Positions 55,641 to 64,000 of a DNA stretch of 64,000 nt are shown here, one piece after another. A model generated the notes under the pieces. The model was not told the origin of the DNA. It searched no databases and worked only from the letters and a program-made list of their open reading frames with translations. A program made the position numbers and the translations under genes. The stretch's first letter is position 1; each line of letters begins with the position of its first letter. Source of the DNA: Sorex araneus (Eukaryota > Chordata > Mammalia > Eulipotyphla > Soricidae). The stretch covers positions 16,792,395 through 16,856,394 of the forward strand of contig NC_073307.1 in NCBI RefSeq assembly GCF_027595985.1, in the 5' to 3' direction.

Positions 55641-57187
55641 AAAAATTGAATAAAAATGAAAATTAAAAAAAAATTATGCCTGCTGTTATGAATTTGACAG
55701 CTTCTCAATAACTATATGCAAAGATTGTTCTGATAAGACTTATGTATCCTTAACAAACATTTTTCATGCCATACAATGAAGATGTGACATTATTTAAAAG
55801 GACTTTATAAAATTTCTGAATAAAGTTTCCAAGTAATCAGAGCACACATAGAATAAATGTTTGGTCAATGTTCAATAAGAATAAAATTATGTCAATTTAC
55901 TTTAATGAACACAATACCTAATGGTTGTTGAACCAGATTTAGATTCCAAGTGGCAATCATCAAGGCAAAAAAATTCTGCAACTATCTGTAAAAGTTATTA
56001 AAAAATGTGGTTATTTTCCACCACATAATTCTGTGAGGTCATTTTGTTCACACCATTTGCCTAAAATTTTATATCACAAGAGAATAAATTTAAAGTCATG
56101 AAAATCTAATTGTTTTCTGTTTATTGAGTACTAAAAATATATGATAACACAACTATCCTCACTATTTTCTTAAGAAACAGTCTTTAAAATAAAGTATTCT
56201 ATCAATATTGTGAAGAATGAATTTTTAATATTATTGTTTAAATAAAATAAATGTTACCTTTTCAATTTTTAAATTCTAATGTAGTGAAATATCTATCGAT
56301 AAAATATTAATGACCTAAAGATCCCAGGGCCCTTTATAGATATGGTCCTAAGGCAAAAAATTTAAAAGTACTAAACTAGGGAAGAGAATATGAATGTTAT
56401 GAGTAAAAATTGAAGTCCACAGCCTCTTGCATTGGTGGTAGAGGAATTTAAATAAGTGAATTGATGTGTAAATCAGTAAATTAACCTATTTGCATTTTAT
56501 AAAATGATAGCAACAGTCAACACAAATGTTCAGAAACTCGTTATAAAATAAAAGTGTGCTTGTATATGCATATGACTTTATACTCTCCAAAGTCTACACA
56601 AAAGTTATTTCTTTATAATTATCATTATCTGTAAAAATAACATTTTAGCTTCTATTTAGTAAATCATGTTAAGAATTGTAAACTTTCTAAAATGAAAATA
56701 TGGTTCAGCAAATAATAATACAAATATTTTAAGCCATTTTAATTTTTAATTTTTACTTAATTTTAATTTATCACCATTATTTCTAAGTTGGTAAGGAACT
56801 AGGTCTAGGAGCACATGTATTGTCTTATTGTAGCAAATGTTTAGCCTGTCCTGATTACTATAAAATCAGAACAGTGAGACTTCACAAAAAATACTTTTAC
56901 TTATGTACCAAGCTTTACAGTATCAGTATTCATATTTTTCATGGATACATCATTTCAAACACACCTACAACCAGAGAGCTCACCTCCCTCCTCCTGTGTC
57001 CCAAGTACCCCTTCACAACAACCACCCCCTGTAAGCTCAGTTCTATAGAAAAATACCTTCAGTTTTGATGACTTTGGTAATTGGTTGTTCCTTTACTGTT
57101 TCTTTTATCTCATATTTGGGAGAGATTTCTCTCCTTATTGTTGAGGTAGTGACACTTCCACACATCTAGATGAATAGAAATGAACTT
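55641..57187. other. AT-rich DNA, no feature
   Basis: About 1.5 kb of strongly AT-rich sequence. The 82-codon frame at 56820-57068 shows no domain. Confidence 0.4.
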
Positions 57188-57340
57188 TTGGAATTCCTGG
57201 CAAACTACCAGTGGCGTATTCGATATGCCAAAAACAGTAACAACAAGTCTCACTTGGAGATGTTACTGGTGCCCACTCAAGCAGATCAATGGGCAATGGG
57301 ATGACAGTGACAGTGACAGTGACAGTAAATCAATGATAAA
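57188..57340 (+). mobile_element. RTE-tailed SINE, 3' half
   Basis: Starts inside the RTE-derived body ('CTGGCAAACTACCAGTGGCG', 'TATTCGATATGCCAAAAACA'), continues through 'GGAGATGTTACTGGTGCCCA' to a clean (CAGTGA)n end at 57306-57327. It shows the terminal repeat unit of this SINE most clearly. Confidence 0.92.
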
Positions 57341-57411
57341 TTGATAAAGTTAAAAAAAAGTTTCTTCTAAGAACTTTTTTTACAACTATATACATTTAGA
57401 ACATTCACTTT

Positions 57412-58539
57412 TTTTTTTTAATTTATTTATTTTTATTTATTTTTAAGTAGAGAATCACCGTGAGGGTACAGTTACAGATTTATACACTTTTGTGCTTATA
57501 CTTCCCTCATACAAAGTTCGGGAACCCATCCCTTCACCAGTGCCCATTTTCCACCACCCGTAAACCCAGCGTCCCTCCCACCCTCCCCAATCCCATCTCC
57601 CCCCCACCCCACCCTGCCACTGTGGCAAGGCATTCCCTTCTGTTCTCTCTCTCTAATTAGCTGTTGTGGTTTGCAATAAAGGTGTTGAGTGGCCGCTGTG
57701 CTCAGTCTCTAGCCCTCATTCAGCCCGCAACTCCCTTCCCCCACATGGCCTTCGACTACAATGTAGTTGGTGATCGCTTCTCTGAGTTGACCTTTCCCCG
57801 GAACGTGAGGCCAGCCTCGAAGCCATGGAGTCAACCTCCTGGTACTTATTTCTACAGTTCTTGGGTGATAGTCTCCCACTCTGTTATTCTATATACCATA
57901 GATGAGTGCAATCTTTCTATGTCTGTCTCTCTCTTTCTGACTCATTTCACTCAGCATGAAACTTTTCATGCCCATCCACTTAACTACAAAATTCTTGACC
58001 TCCTTTTTGCTAACAGCTGCATAGTATTCCATTGTATAGATGTACCAAAGTTTCCTCAACCAGTCATCCGTTCTGGGGCATTCGGGCTTTTTCCAGATTC
58101 TGGCTATTGTAAACAGTGCTGCGATGAACATACATGTGCAGATGTTGTTTCGATTGTACTTTTTTGCCTCTCTGGGATATATTCCCAGCAGTGGTATTGC
58201 TGGGTCAAATGGGAATTCAATATCTAATTTTTTGAGAGTCGTCCAAATTGTTTTCCAGAAGGGCTGAACCAGTCGGCATTCCCACCAGCAGTGAAGAAGG
58301 GTCCCTTTCTCCCCACATCCTCTCCAACAGCGGTTGCTTTTGTTCTTTTGGATGTGTGCTAGTCTCTGTGGTGTGAGGTGGTATCTCATGGTTGTTTTGA
58401 TCTGCATCTCTCTGATGATTAGTGATGCAGAGCACTTTTTCATGTGCCTTTTGGCCATTCGTATTTCTTCCTTGGTAAAGTTTCTGTTCATTTCTTCGCC
58501 CCATTTTTTGATGGGGTTGGATGTTTTCTTCTTGTGGAG
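57412..58539 (-). mobile_element. Young L1 3' end, 5' truncated
   Basis: TAGAACATTCACTTT flanks it perfectly (57397-57411 and 58540-58554). Sense is minus: the last 217 or so codons of ORF2, then a 3' UTR of about 450 bp and poly(A) at 57412. Perfect duplication and an intact frame indicate recent insertion. Closely related to the copy at 25.7-26.7 kb. Confidence 0.95.
57889..58539 (-). pseudogene. L1 ORF2 C-terminal fragment, open
   Basis: Roughly 216 L1 codons without a stop or frameshift. Contains '[19 protein letters not shown]', '[16 protein letters not shown]', the knuckle '[18 protein letters not shown]' (C-x3-C-x7-H-x4-C), '[19 protein letters not shown]' and '[13 protein letters not shown]'. 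The apparent start codon at 58551 lies in the flanking target duplication, so this is not a gene with its own start. 5' truncation removes endonuclease and RT. Confidence 0.93.
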
Positions 58540-58554
58540 TAGAACATTCACTTT

Positions 58555-60036
58555 ATGAATAAGTCTATGCTAATATGTTTTAATATTTACACTGATTAAT
58601 TCCTACAAATGTAAAATTAGTAAGAACTAAGAGAAACATTAAAGGGGAAAATCTGAATAAGCCAATAGAAGTATAAAAGTGCGTTTTTGTCTTTCCTTCA
58701 CACATGTCAATTTGTTTTGTCTTCATTGTATTTTCGTCTTTAGAAGGTTCAGACATTCTGGCAATAGATAAAACCAATTTGAAATATGGTTTCTTAAGTA
58801 CTTATTTTGAATGCATATGGGTATTGCAGCAGAACTCAGGAAAACATTCTGTGTTTTTTTTAATTTTGTTTTTAATGTTTCAAATTTTTTTATTCCTTTT
58901 TTTTTTAAACGGAATCACCATGTTTTAAATGTAACAATTGTTAGATTGTTAGAGTGGCTTCACAGAAATCCAAACAATGACACAAAGGTAAAATACTCTG
59001 ACCATTAACCTCATTGCTGATAAAAGCAAAAACCATTAGTCCAGAGGCAACATTAGTAACCTCTTTAGCTTTTCAGAGAATGTTCCACCCAAGGCCAGAT
59101 TCTCTTCTAAAACCCTTTGATAATTCATCCCTTGTCTCTACACAAATATTTCAAGATGTTGGAGATGTACAATCTCCTAAAGCAATTTGTCCCATATATG
59201 AGAAACCAATTTTTTTCCTCTTTATACAAAATGCTAATAATCTCAGATTTCCAATAAATTCAGAAGTGATGCTTCAGCTGAGGGTCAGGAATCAGCCTTG
59301 GAGAACCACTGACCTTGACATCTAGCCTCACTTCCTCAGAAGGCTTACATGGTAGGTGTTCCCAGTAGCTTGCAGCCGACTTGCACCCATTCATGGATTT
59401 GAGAGTGTCTGAATGATGAACACTAAGTAACTGTTTGCTAATCGAAGAGCAGTGGTGTGAATAATCCACTTCCATGGATAATCCAAAAGCCATTTCAGCC
59501 TGCTTTTTAAAGCTCTTCAAGTCACATTTTAATTCTGAAGCAGCACTGGCTTTGCCTTCATAAATAGCTTTGCTGATGCCAATGGAAAATTGAGAAGCTG
59601 TTTCCTGGGTAAACTCACACTTTCTTCACTGGGGGAGGCAAGCCAGCTAGCCTGCTATAGCATGTTGACTACCTGTCACTCATAATCCATAACACAGATG
59701 AACTGTAGTGATAACTAAAACCTGAGTCTGCATAAGATGCTGTAAAACTTGTAGTTCCTGAGACTATGCATAAAACTGGGAAGATTTGAGGAAAATTTAT
59801 CAATTCTTCTTCCTAAACATTCCCAAACTAAACTTATATAACTTCTGGCAAATTCCTTATCTCTAGTTTATGTTCCACCTCTAATAAATAAACAGATTTT
59901 TGTAAGTGCGTATTTGTGTATAGGTGTGTATACTTTTGCCTAAGGGAGTCATTAAAAAAATATGACCCAAGGCTCACAAATTCCATTGCTTTAATTTATG
60001 TGCAACTCAAATCTTGTGATTATAGGTAGTTATAGT
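58555..60036. other. Non-repetitive-looking DNA
   Basis: No repeat family seen. Open frames at 59014-59325 (+, 103 codons) and 59260-59520 (-, 86 codons) overlap. Neither has a recognisable domain, and I do not see convincing splice or start context. Either could be chance. Confidence 0.4.
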
Positions 60037-60052
60037 CTATAGAGTAATTTTT

Positions 60053-60224
60053 TTTTTTGTTTTTTTTTGGGTCACACCCGGTGATGCACAGGGGTTACTC
60101 CTGGCTCTTCACTCAGGAATTACCCCTGGCGGTGCTCAGGGGACCATATGGTATGCTGGGATTAGAACCAGGGTCGGCCGAGTGCAAGGCAAATGCCCTA
60201 CCCGCTGTGCTATCGCTCCAGCCC
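60053..60224 (-). mobile_element. SOR-type SINE, reverse, young
   Basis: 'TTTTTGGGTCACACCCGGTG', 'CAGGGGTTACTCCTGGCTCT', 'CCCTACCCGCTGTGCTATCG'. Target duplication CTATAGAGTAATTTTT / CTATAAAGTAATTTTT (60037-60052, 60225-60240), one mismatch in 16. Confidence 0.95.
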
Positions 60225-60414
60225 CTATAAAGTAATTTTTGAATGCTAGTTTGTGGATAGGTTTCATCAGAACAAACTTATAACCTAGAAATATAATGTT
60301 TTCCTTTTTTTTTTTTTTTTTTTTGCTGAAACTCTTTAAGTTCATATCACTGACTACCATCTTCTGACAAGCTAGTTTTTCTCCTGTCTGTTTCAGAACC
60401 TCATACATAGCAAA

Positions 60415-60595
60415 CAGTGGATAGAGGTGAAGTACGGTGGGTGGGGTGCTCGCCTTGCCCAGGGTCAACCTGGGTTCAATCCCTGGTACCTCATATGGCA
60501 TCTCAAGCACTGCCATGAGTTATATTTTAGCTCAGAGACAGGATTAAGCCCGAATGACACCTGGTGTGGACTCAAAACAAAACAAACAAAAAATA
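60415..60595 (+). mobile_element. SOR-type SINE
   Basis: 'ggtgctcgccttgcccaggg', B box GGTTCAATCCC, 'acctcatatggcatctcaag', A-rich tail of AAAC units. Mid-age. Confidence 0.8.
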
Positions 60596-60764
60596 AAATA
60601 TAATACAGAAAACTCCCTCTTACTGTTAAACCAATTTATGGGTATTTAGAAGAAATTTTTTCAAAGGGCTCTATAAATAAAGTCTTCTACTCACAGAAAT
60701 GCAAAATACTTTACTGATATGCAGGAAAAATATGAATTTTTGAGTATTTCTCAAAGATAAAACA

Positions 60765-60900
60765 TTCTGCCCAATACCACACGTGAATTACTTAATCCTC
60801 ACGAAAACCCATAAAGTAGACCCTTCTCATAATTATATTTTACAAGTGAGAAAAACTGCCCCCAAGTCACATAGCTGTCAAGTGGCAGGTTGAAAACCTT
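60765..60900 (-). mobile_element. MIR remnant
   Basis: 'gaattacttaatcctcacga', 'ttttacaagtgagaaaaact' and 'agtcacatagctgtcaagtg' match the MIR core in reverse. Confidence 0.75.
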
Positions 60901-61490
60901 TTTTTCCCCAGACTTAAAGTATCTTATTTTAGCTAGTATAGATATCATCATTCAAAAGACATATGCTAATTATGGCACCCCTTTAAGGAAAATGCGCATT
61001 TGCAAATTAACTTGTGTACTAAACACCTCTTGTATTCAGATCTTTTCTCCAGTCTCTGGCCACTTGACTTGGCCTTAGCTACTTCTGAAGGGCTGTGCTT
61101 TACTTCCAGTAGGCACAGTTTTCCAGCATGACAAAATATACTGATTCCCTGGGTACTCTCACACTTGGGCTCTCATACCTGAGTACTCACACTTCCTCTT
61201 AAATACCAAAGTAATAGATGCTGCAGAGAACTATGAGAGAATAAATGTCCCCACAGGAAAATGAAAACCTGGAACCAATGGTTGCCTCTAAGAAGCAGGT
61301 ATTTACCTTTTCCCCTTAGAAAAAGTCAATAAATTTCAAGACTGCCTAAAAAAAAAAGAGCTGCGTAAGTGGGAGAAATCCCCAGCAGTTGCAAACCCAA
61401 ATGTTTGCCTGATAAGTGTTCTTATCAATCACAATTTCTTTTTATTCCTTATTTTTCTATTTTTCATGTTTTTAAAACATTTTTTCTGAT
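60901..61490. other. No recognisable feature
   Basis: Nothing assigned beyond a repeated 'gtactctcacact' phrase near 61153-61190. Confidence 0.4.
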
Positions 61491-61494
61491 TTTC

Positions 61495-61670
61495 TTTTTA
61501 TTTCTTTGGCTTTTCTTGGCCATGCGTGGCAATCAATCCTCAGGGCTTACTCCTGGCTCTGCACTCAGGGATCAACCCTAGAAGGCTCAGACGATTATAT
61601 GTGGTGCCAAGGATAGAATCCAGGTCTGCTGCAAGCACCCTACTCATTATTCCAGCCCCTCAACATCATT
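61495..61670 (-). mobile_element. Old SOR-type SINE, reverse
   Basis: 'ggcttactcctggctctgca', 'ctcagggatcaaccctagaa', 'gccaaggatagaatccaggt'. Diverged. Confidence 0.75.
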
Positions 61671-61891
61671 TTCTTATCCTTCCCTGTTTGTCTTAAGCTT
61701 CTTCTTCTTAGTTATACCTCTTAGATTTATATCCTGTACGTGAGTAGTACCACGAAGCATTTGCCCAGACTCTGCCTTAGGGAAAATTGAAACAATTTTT
61801 GGCATTTTAGATAGAAGGGACATGCAAAGGGGGAAGTGTTTATTTCAGTCCATGTTGGAATGCAAGACAAAGAAAGAAAACTAGGAAAGGA

Positions 61892-62025
61892 TCACTTGTA
61901 TCACTGTCATCCTGTTGTTCATCGATTTGCTCGAGGGGGAATCAGTAACATCTCCATTCGTCCCAGCCCTGAGATTTTAGCAGCCTCTCCTTACTCGTCT
62001 TTCCAAATAGTGTACTATTGGAGGA
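61892..62025 (-). mobile_element. RTE-tailed composite, 3' fragment of the long form
   Basis: 'tcacttgtatcactgtcatc', 'gttcatcgatttgctcgagg' (tail), then 'ccctgagattttagcagcct' and 'cttactcgtctttccaa', the RTE ORF-start region also present at 2070-2135. This shows that the 5'-to-3' RTE junction is a fixed property of the long form. Confidence 0.82.
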
Positions 62026-62194
62026 AAGGATATAACTATAGAGTTGTGGATTGTGTTATATTGTCTTCAAAATTTGGATACTGGATCTCTCTGCTCTAAA
62101 CCATTCAACATGAGTAGCTTCAAGTAACCTTACATTGGGGGGCACGGGGTCAAGCAGGCCAATGGAGAATGGGTTCTTCTAAGTTTTAAGAGAG

Positions 62195-62197
62195 GTT

Positions 62198-62262
<65 letters not shown>
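62195..62262. repeat. (CT)n microsatellite with pyrimidine-rich skirt
   Basis: About 30 CT units. Decaying pyrimidine-rich sequence extends to about 62385. Arg-Glu frames on the opposite strand are repeat artefacts. Confidence 0.95.
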
Positions 62263-62385
62263 CTGTCCCTCTCCCCCTCCCTCTCTTTTCCTCTCCCTCT
62301 CTTGCTCTTTATCTCTCTCCCTCTCTTTGTTTCTTTCTTTCTCCTCCCTCTCTCTCTGTCTTTCTTTCTTCTCTCTATCTCTCTT

Positions 62386-62558
62386 AAAATTGTATCACTG
62401 TGAGATGCACTGATACAAGTGGTTCCTGATTGGATTTCATTCATACAATTCTCCAACACCCATCCCTTCACTAGTGTACATTTCCCACTACCGATGTTCC
62501 CAGTTTCCCTTCTGCCAAATCCTTCCTCCCTACCCCAGCCTGAGTCTATGGCAGGGAC

Positions 62559-62615
<57 letters not shown>

Positions 62616-62695
62616 CCCTTCCCTACCATCCTTCTGGGCATTATGATTTACAATACAGATACTGAAAGATTATCATGTATCATCTCTTCTACCAA
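62386..62695 (-). mobile_element. L1 3' UTR fragment with expanded CT tract
   Basis: 'TTGTATCACTGTGAG' at the 3' end, 'CACCCATCCCTTCACTAGTG', then a (CT)n run at 62560-62611, then 'gggcattatgatttacaata' and 'gatactgaaagattatcatg', matching 3' UTRs at 22.2 and 35.0 kb in reverse. The CT run sits where those copies have a short GAGAGAGAG. Confidence 0.85.
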
Positions 62696-63758
62696 AGTTT
62701 CTTGCTCTTGGTCTGCCTTCAAATGTAGTACAATCCTTGTCCTAGGAATTTACTTTATTGAGGCTATGCCCTGTTAAAAGAACCTCCGAATGAAAAGAAA
62801 GATATAAGCTTCCCCAAACCGACATCAGAAACTAAAATGACCTTTCAGGACTCACTCCAATTGGAACTGAAAACTCATGACTATTTTCCCCAAACTGAAG
62901 CAGTCTGGGGAAGGTGTGGCTGAGAGCCAGAGCTGAAAATGAGCAGGTGTCCCTCAGGAGATATGTTCCCAGTATCTTCCCTGGGTGAGCAAAATTAACA
63001 TGTGTTTCTTTTCTCCGCTATTCTAGGAAAATGTGTCCAACAGACCCAGAAAAGCACAAAAGGAAAGGAAAATAAGGATTCCAAAAATCCTTAGAAAGCA
63101 CATACTCTGAATGAAATGTAAAGCTGAAATATGTGTCGAAACATTCCAAGCTCCCAAATACATTGGCCTTTAATAACTTTTCTGAACTAAAAGCACCATA
63201 TAATTGTAATATTTATTGCATGCTCCTATACCCAGTGCATCTGATAGCAAAGGTAAATTTGCCAGTTTTCCATAATCGTAATGACCTAAGTACTGAGCTG
63301 TAGATAAGAAAAATGAATACTTTCTAATATTTTCATGCTAGGGGCAGAATAATTATGTGTATGTATGTTCAAATTCAACACTTATTTTCTGAATGAATGA
63401 ATAAAGGATTTACAAGCTGATGTTGAGTTATTTTTATATTAAGTTTCAGAAAATATGTATTGTTTGGAAAACATGACAAATTCTATGGGAGATTACTTTA
63501 TGCGTAAAACATAAACTTAACCTTTAATAAACTCAGATTTTAGGACAATACAGTTATTAGTATCTTGCAATGACTGTGAACATTATCAAATTGCTACAAC
63601 ACTTTATTTCTTTGCATACATACCTCATCTAATTGTTATACTAACCCAATAAGATAGACTTAATTATTTCCATTTTTCCTAGTGAGTAAATGACTCAGAG
63701 TATCTAAAAAAAAACATATCTAAGATCATTTAACCTGATAAAAGTAGAAGGGCTGATT
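62696..63758. other. Non-repetitive DNA with MIR traces
   Basis: 63570-63715 (-) resembles MIR ('atacctcatctaattgttat', 'cctagtgagtaaatgactca'). 'tgaatgaatgaataaagg' near 63393 may be another. No gene. Confidence 0.45.
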
Positions 63759-63761
63759 TTT

Positions 63762-63940
63762 ATTTGTTTGTGGGTCACACATAGTGATAGCAAATAGGTA
63801 TTCTTGGCTCTGCACTCACCAGGAATCACCTGGTGAGCTTGAGGGACCATCTGATCATATAGAAGTCTGGGGATCAAACTGGATTGATCACATGGAAGGC
63901 AAGAACCTTACTCATTGTACTATCTCTCAGGTCCCAGGAC
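63762..63940 (-). mobile_element. Old SOR-type SINE, reverse
   Basis: 'TGTGGGTCACACATAGTGAT', 'ttggctctgcactcaccagg', 'ggggatcaaactggattgat', 'cattgtactatctctcaggt'. Diverged, with a small duplication around 'accaggaatcacctggtgag'. Confidence 0.78.
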
Positions 63941-64000
63941 TGAGTTTTGAACCTAGATTTAGCTATCTACAGGACTGACTTTTCATACAATCTGTCTTTT

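Noticed and set aside
57889-58551. 220-codon frame as a gene
   Set aside because: It is the L1 ORF2 C-terminus, and the start codon belongs to the flanking target duplication.
59014-59520. Overlapping frames on both strands (103 and 86 codons) as a possible exon
   Set aside because: Neither encodes anything recognisable and both overlap in opposite directions. Without conservation data I cannot support an exon.
62130-62471. Arg/Glu-rich 113-codon protein
   Set aside because: It is a translation of the CT/GA microsatellite and its skirt.

Overview
The window looks like intron or intergenic DNA from a shrew genome, most likely the common shrew (Sorex araneus) or a close relative. I found no host exon, tRNA, rRNA or other host RNA gene that I can support. 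The organism call rests on the repeats. The commonest is a tRNA-derived SINE of the kind described from Sorex as SOR: a pol III B-box head, a body matching 'CCAGGAGTAA', a tail ending in 'TGACCCAAAAAGC' plus poly(A). Next come a second SINE that ends in an RTE-LINE tail, and several copies of an RTE-clade LINE that I recall being reported as RTE1_Sar, linked to horizontal transfer with parasitic nematodes. Ancient L1, L2-like and MIR remnants are typical of a placental mammal.

Names used here. 'SOR-type SINE' is the poly(A) SINE. 'RTE-tailed SINE' is a tRNA-like head joined to RTE-derived sequence with a (CAGTGA)n end. 'Module M' is a GC-rich unit of about 425 bp. 'Module L' is a second GC-rich head ('CCTCTAGACTGTGAACT') usually followed by an L1-like 3' end ('GATTCAATAAAATA'). 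M and L are my labels; I do not know their database names.

Layout. 1-7.3 kb: old L1 broken by composite elements and SINEs. 7.3-14.6 kb: old L1 (ORF1-like, then ORF2-like sequence) broken by an internally deleted RTE, a module L element, SINEs and a younger L1 3' end with a 17-bp target duplication. 14.6-25.1 kb: SINEs, L1 3' ends and a composite whose module M is tandemly repeated three times. 25.7-27.4 kb: a young L1 with a 5' inversion and clean target duplications. 29.2-36.6 kb: a nested complex, in which a nearly full-length + strand RTE is split by a full-length - strand RTE (13-bp duplication) and by an L1 3' fragment (17-bp duplication). 37-49.6 kb: mostly single-copy AT-rich DNA with old SINEs, MIRs and a truncated RTE. 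49.6-52.9 kb: an inverted SINE, two module L elements head to tail, a young SOR SINE and a complete M-headed RTE-tailed composite. 53-64 kb: quieter DNA with one young L1, SINEs and CT microsatellites.

How the elements work together. Two retrotransposition machines appear to have supplied the window. L1 uses poly(A) ends and could mobilise SOR SINEs, module L elements and one M-headed poly(A) copy. RTE uses the short tail ending in GATGACAAGTGA or (CAGTGA)n repeats and could mobilise the RTE-tailed SINE and the M-headed composites. The RTE-tailed SINE and the long composite look like internally deleted RTEs, having RTE 5' sequence joined to the last 60 or so bases of RTE. The most notable pattern is modularity: one GC-rich head (M) occurs in front of different 3' ends. 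Every RTE copy here is dead, with frameshifts, stops and lost catalytic residues.
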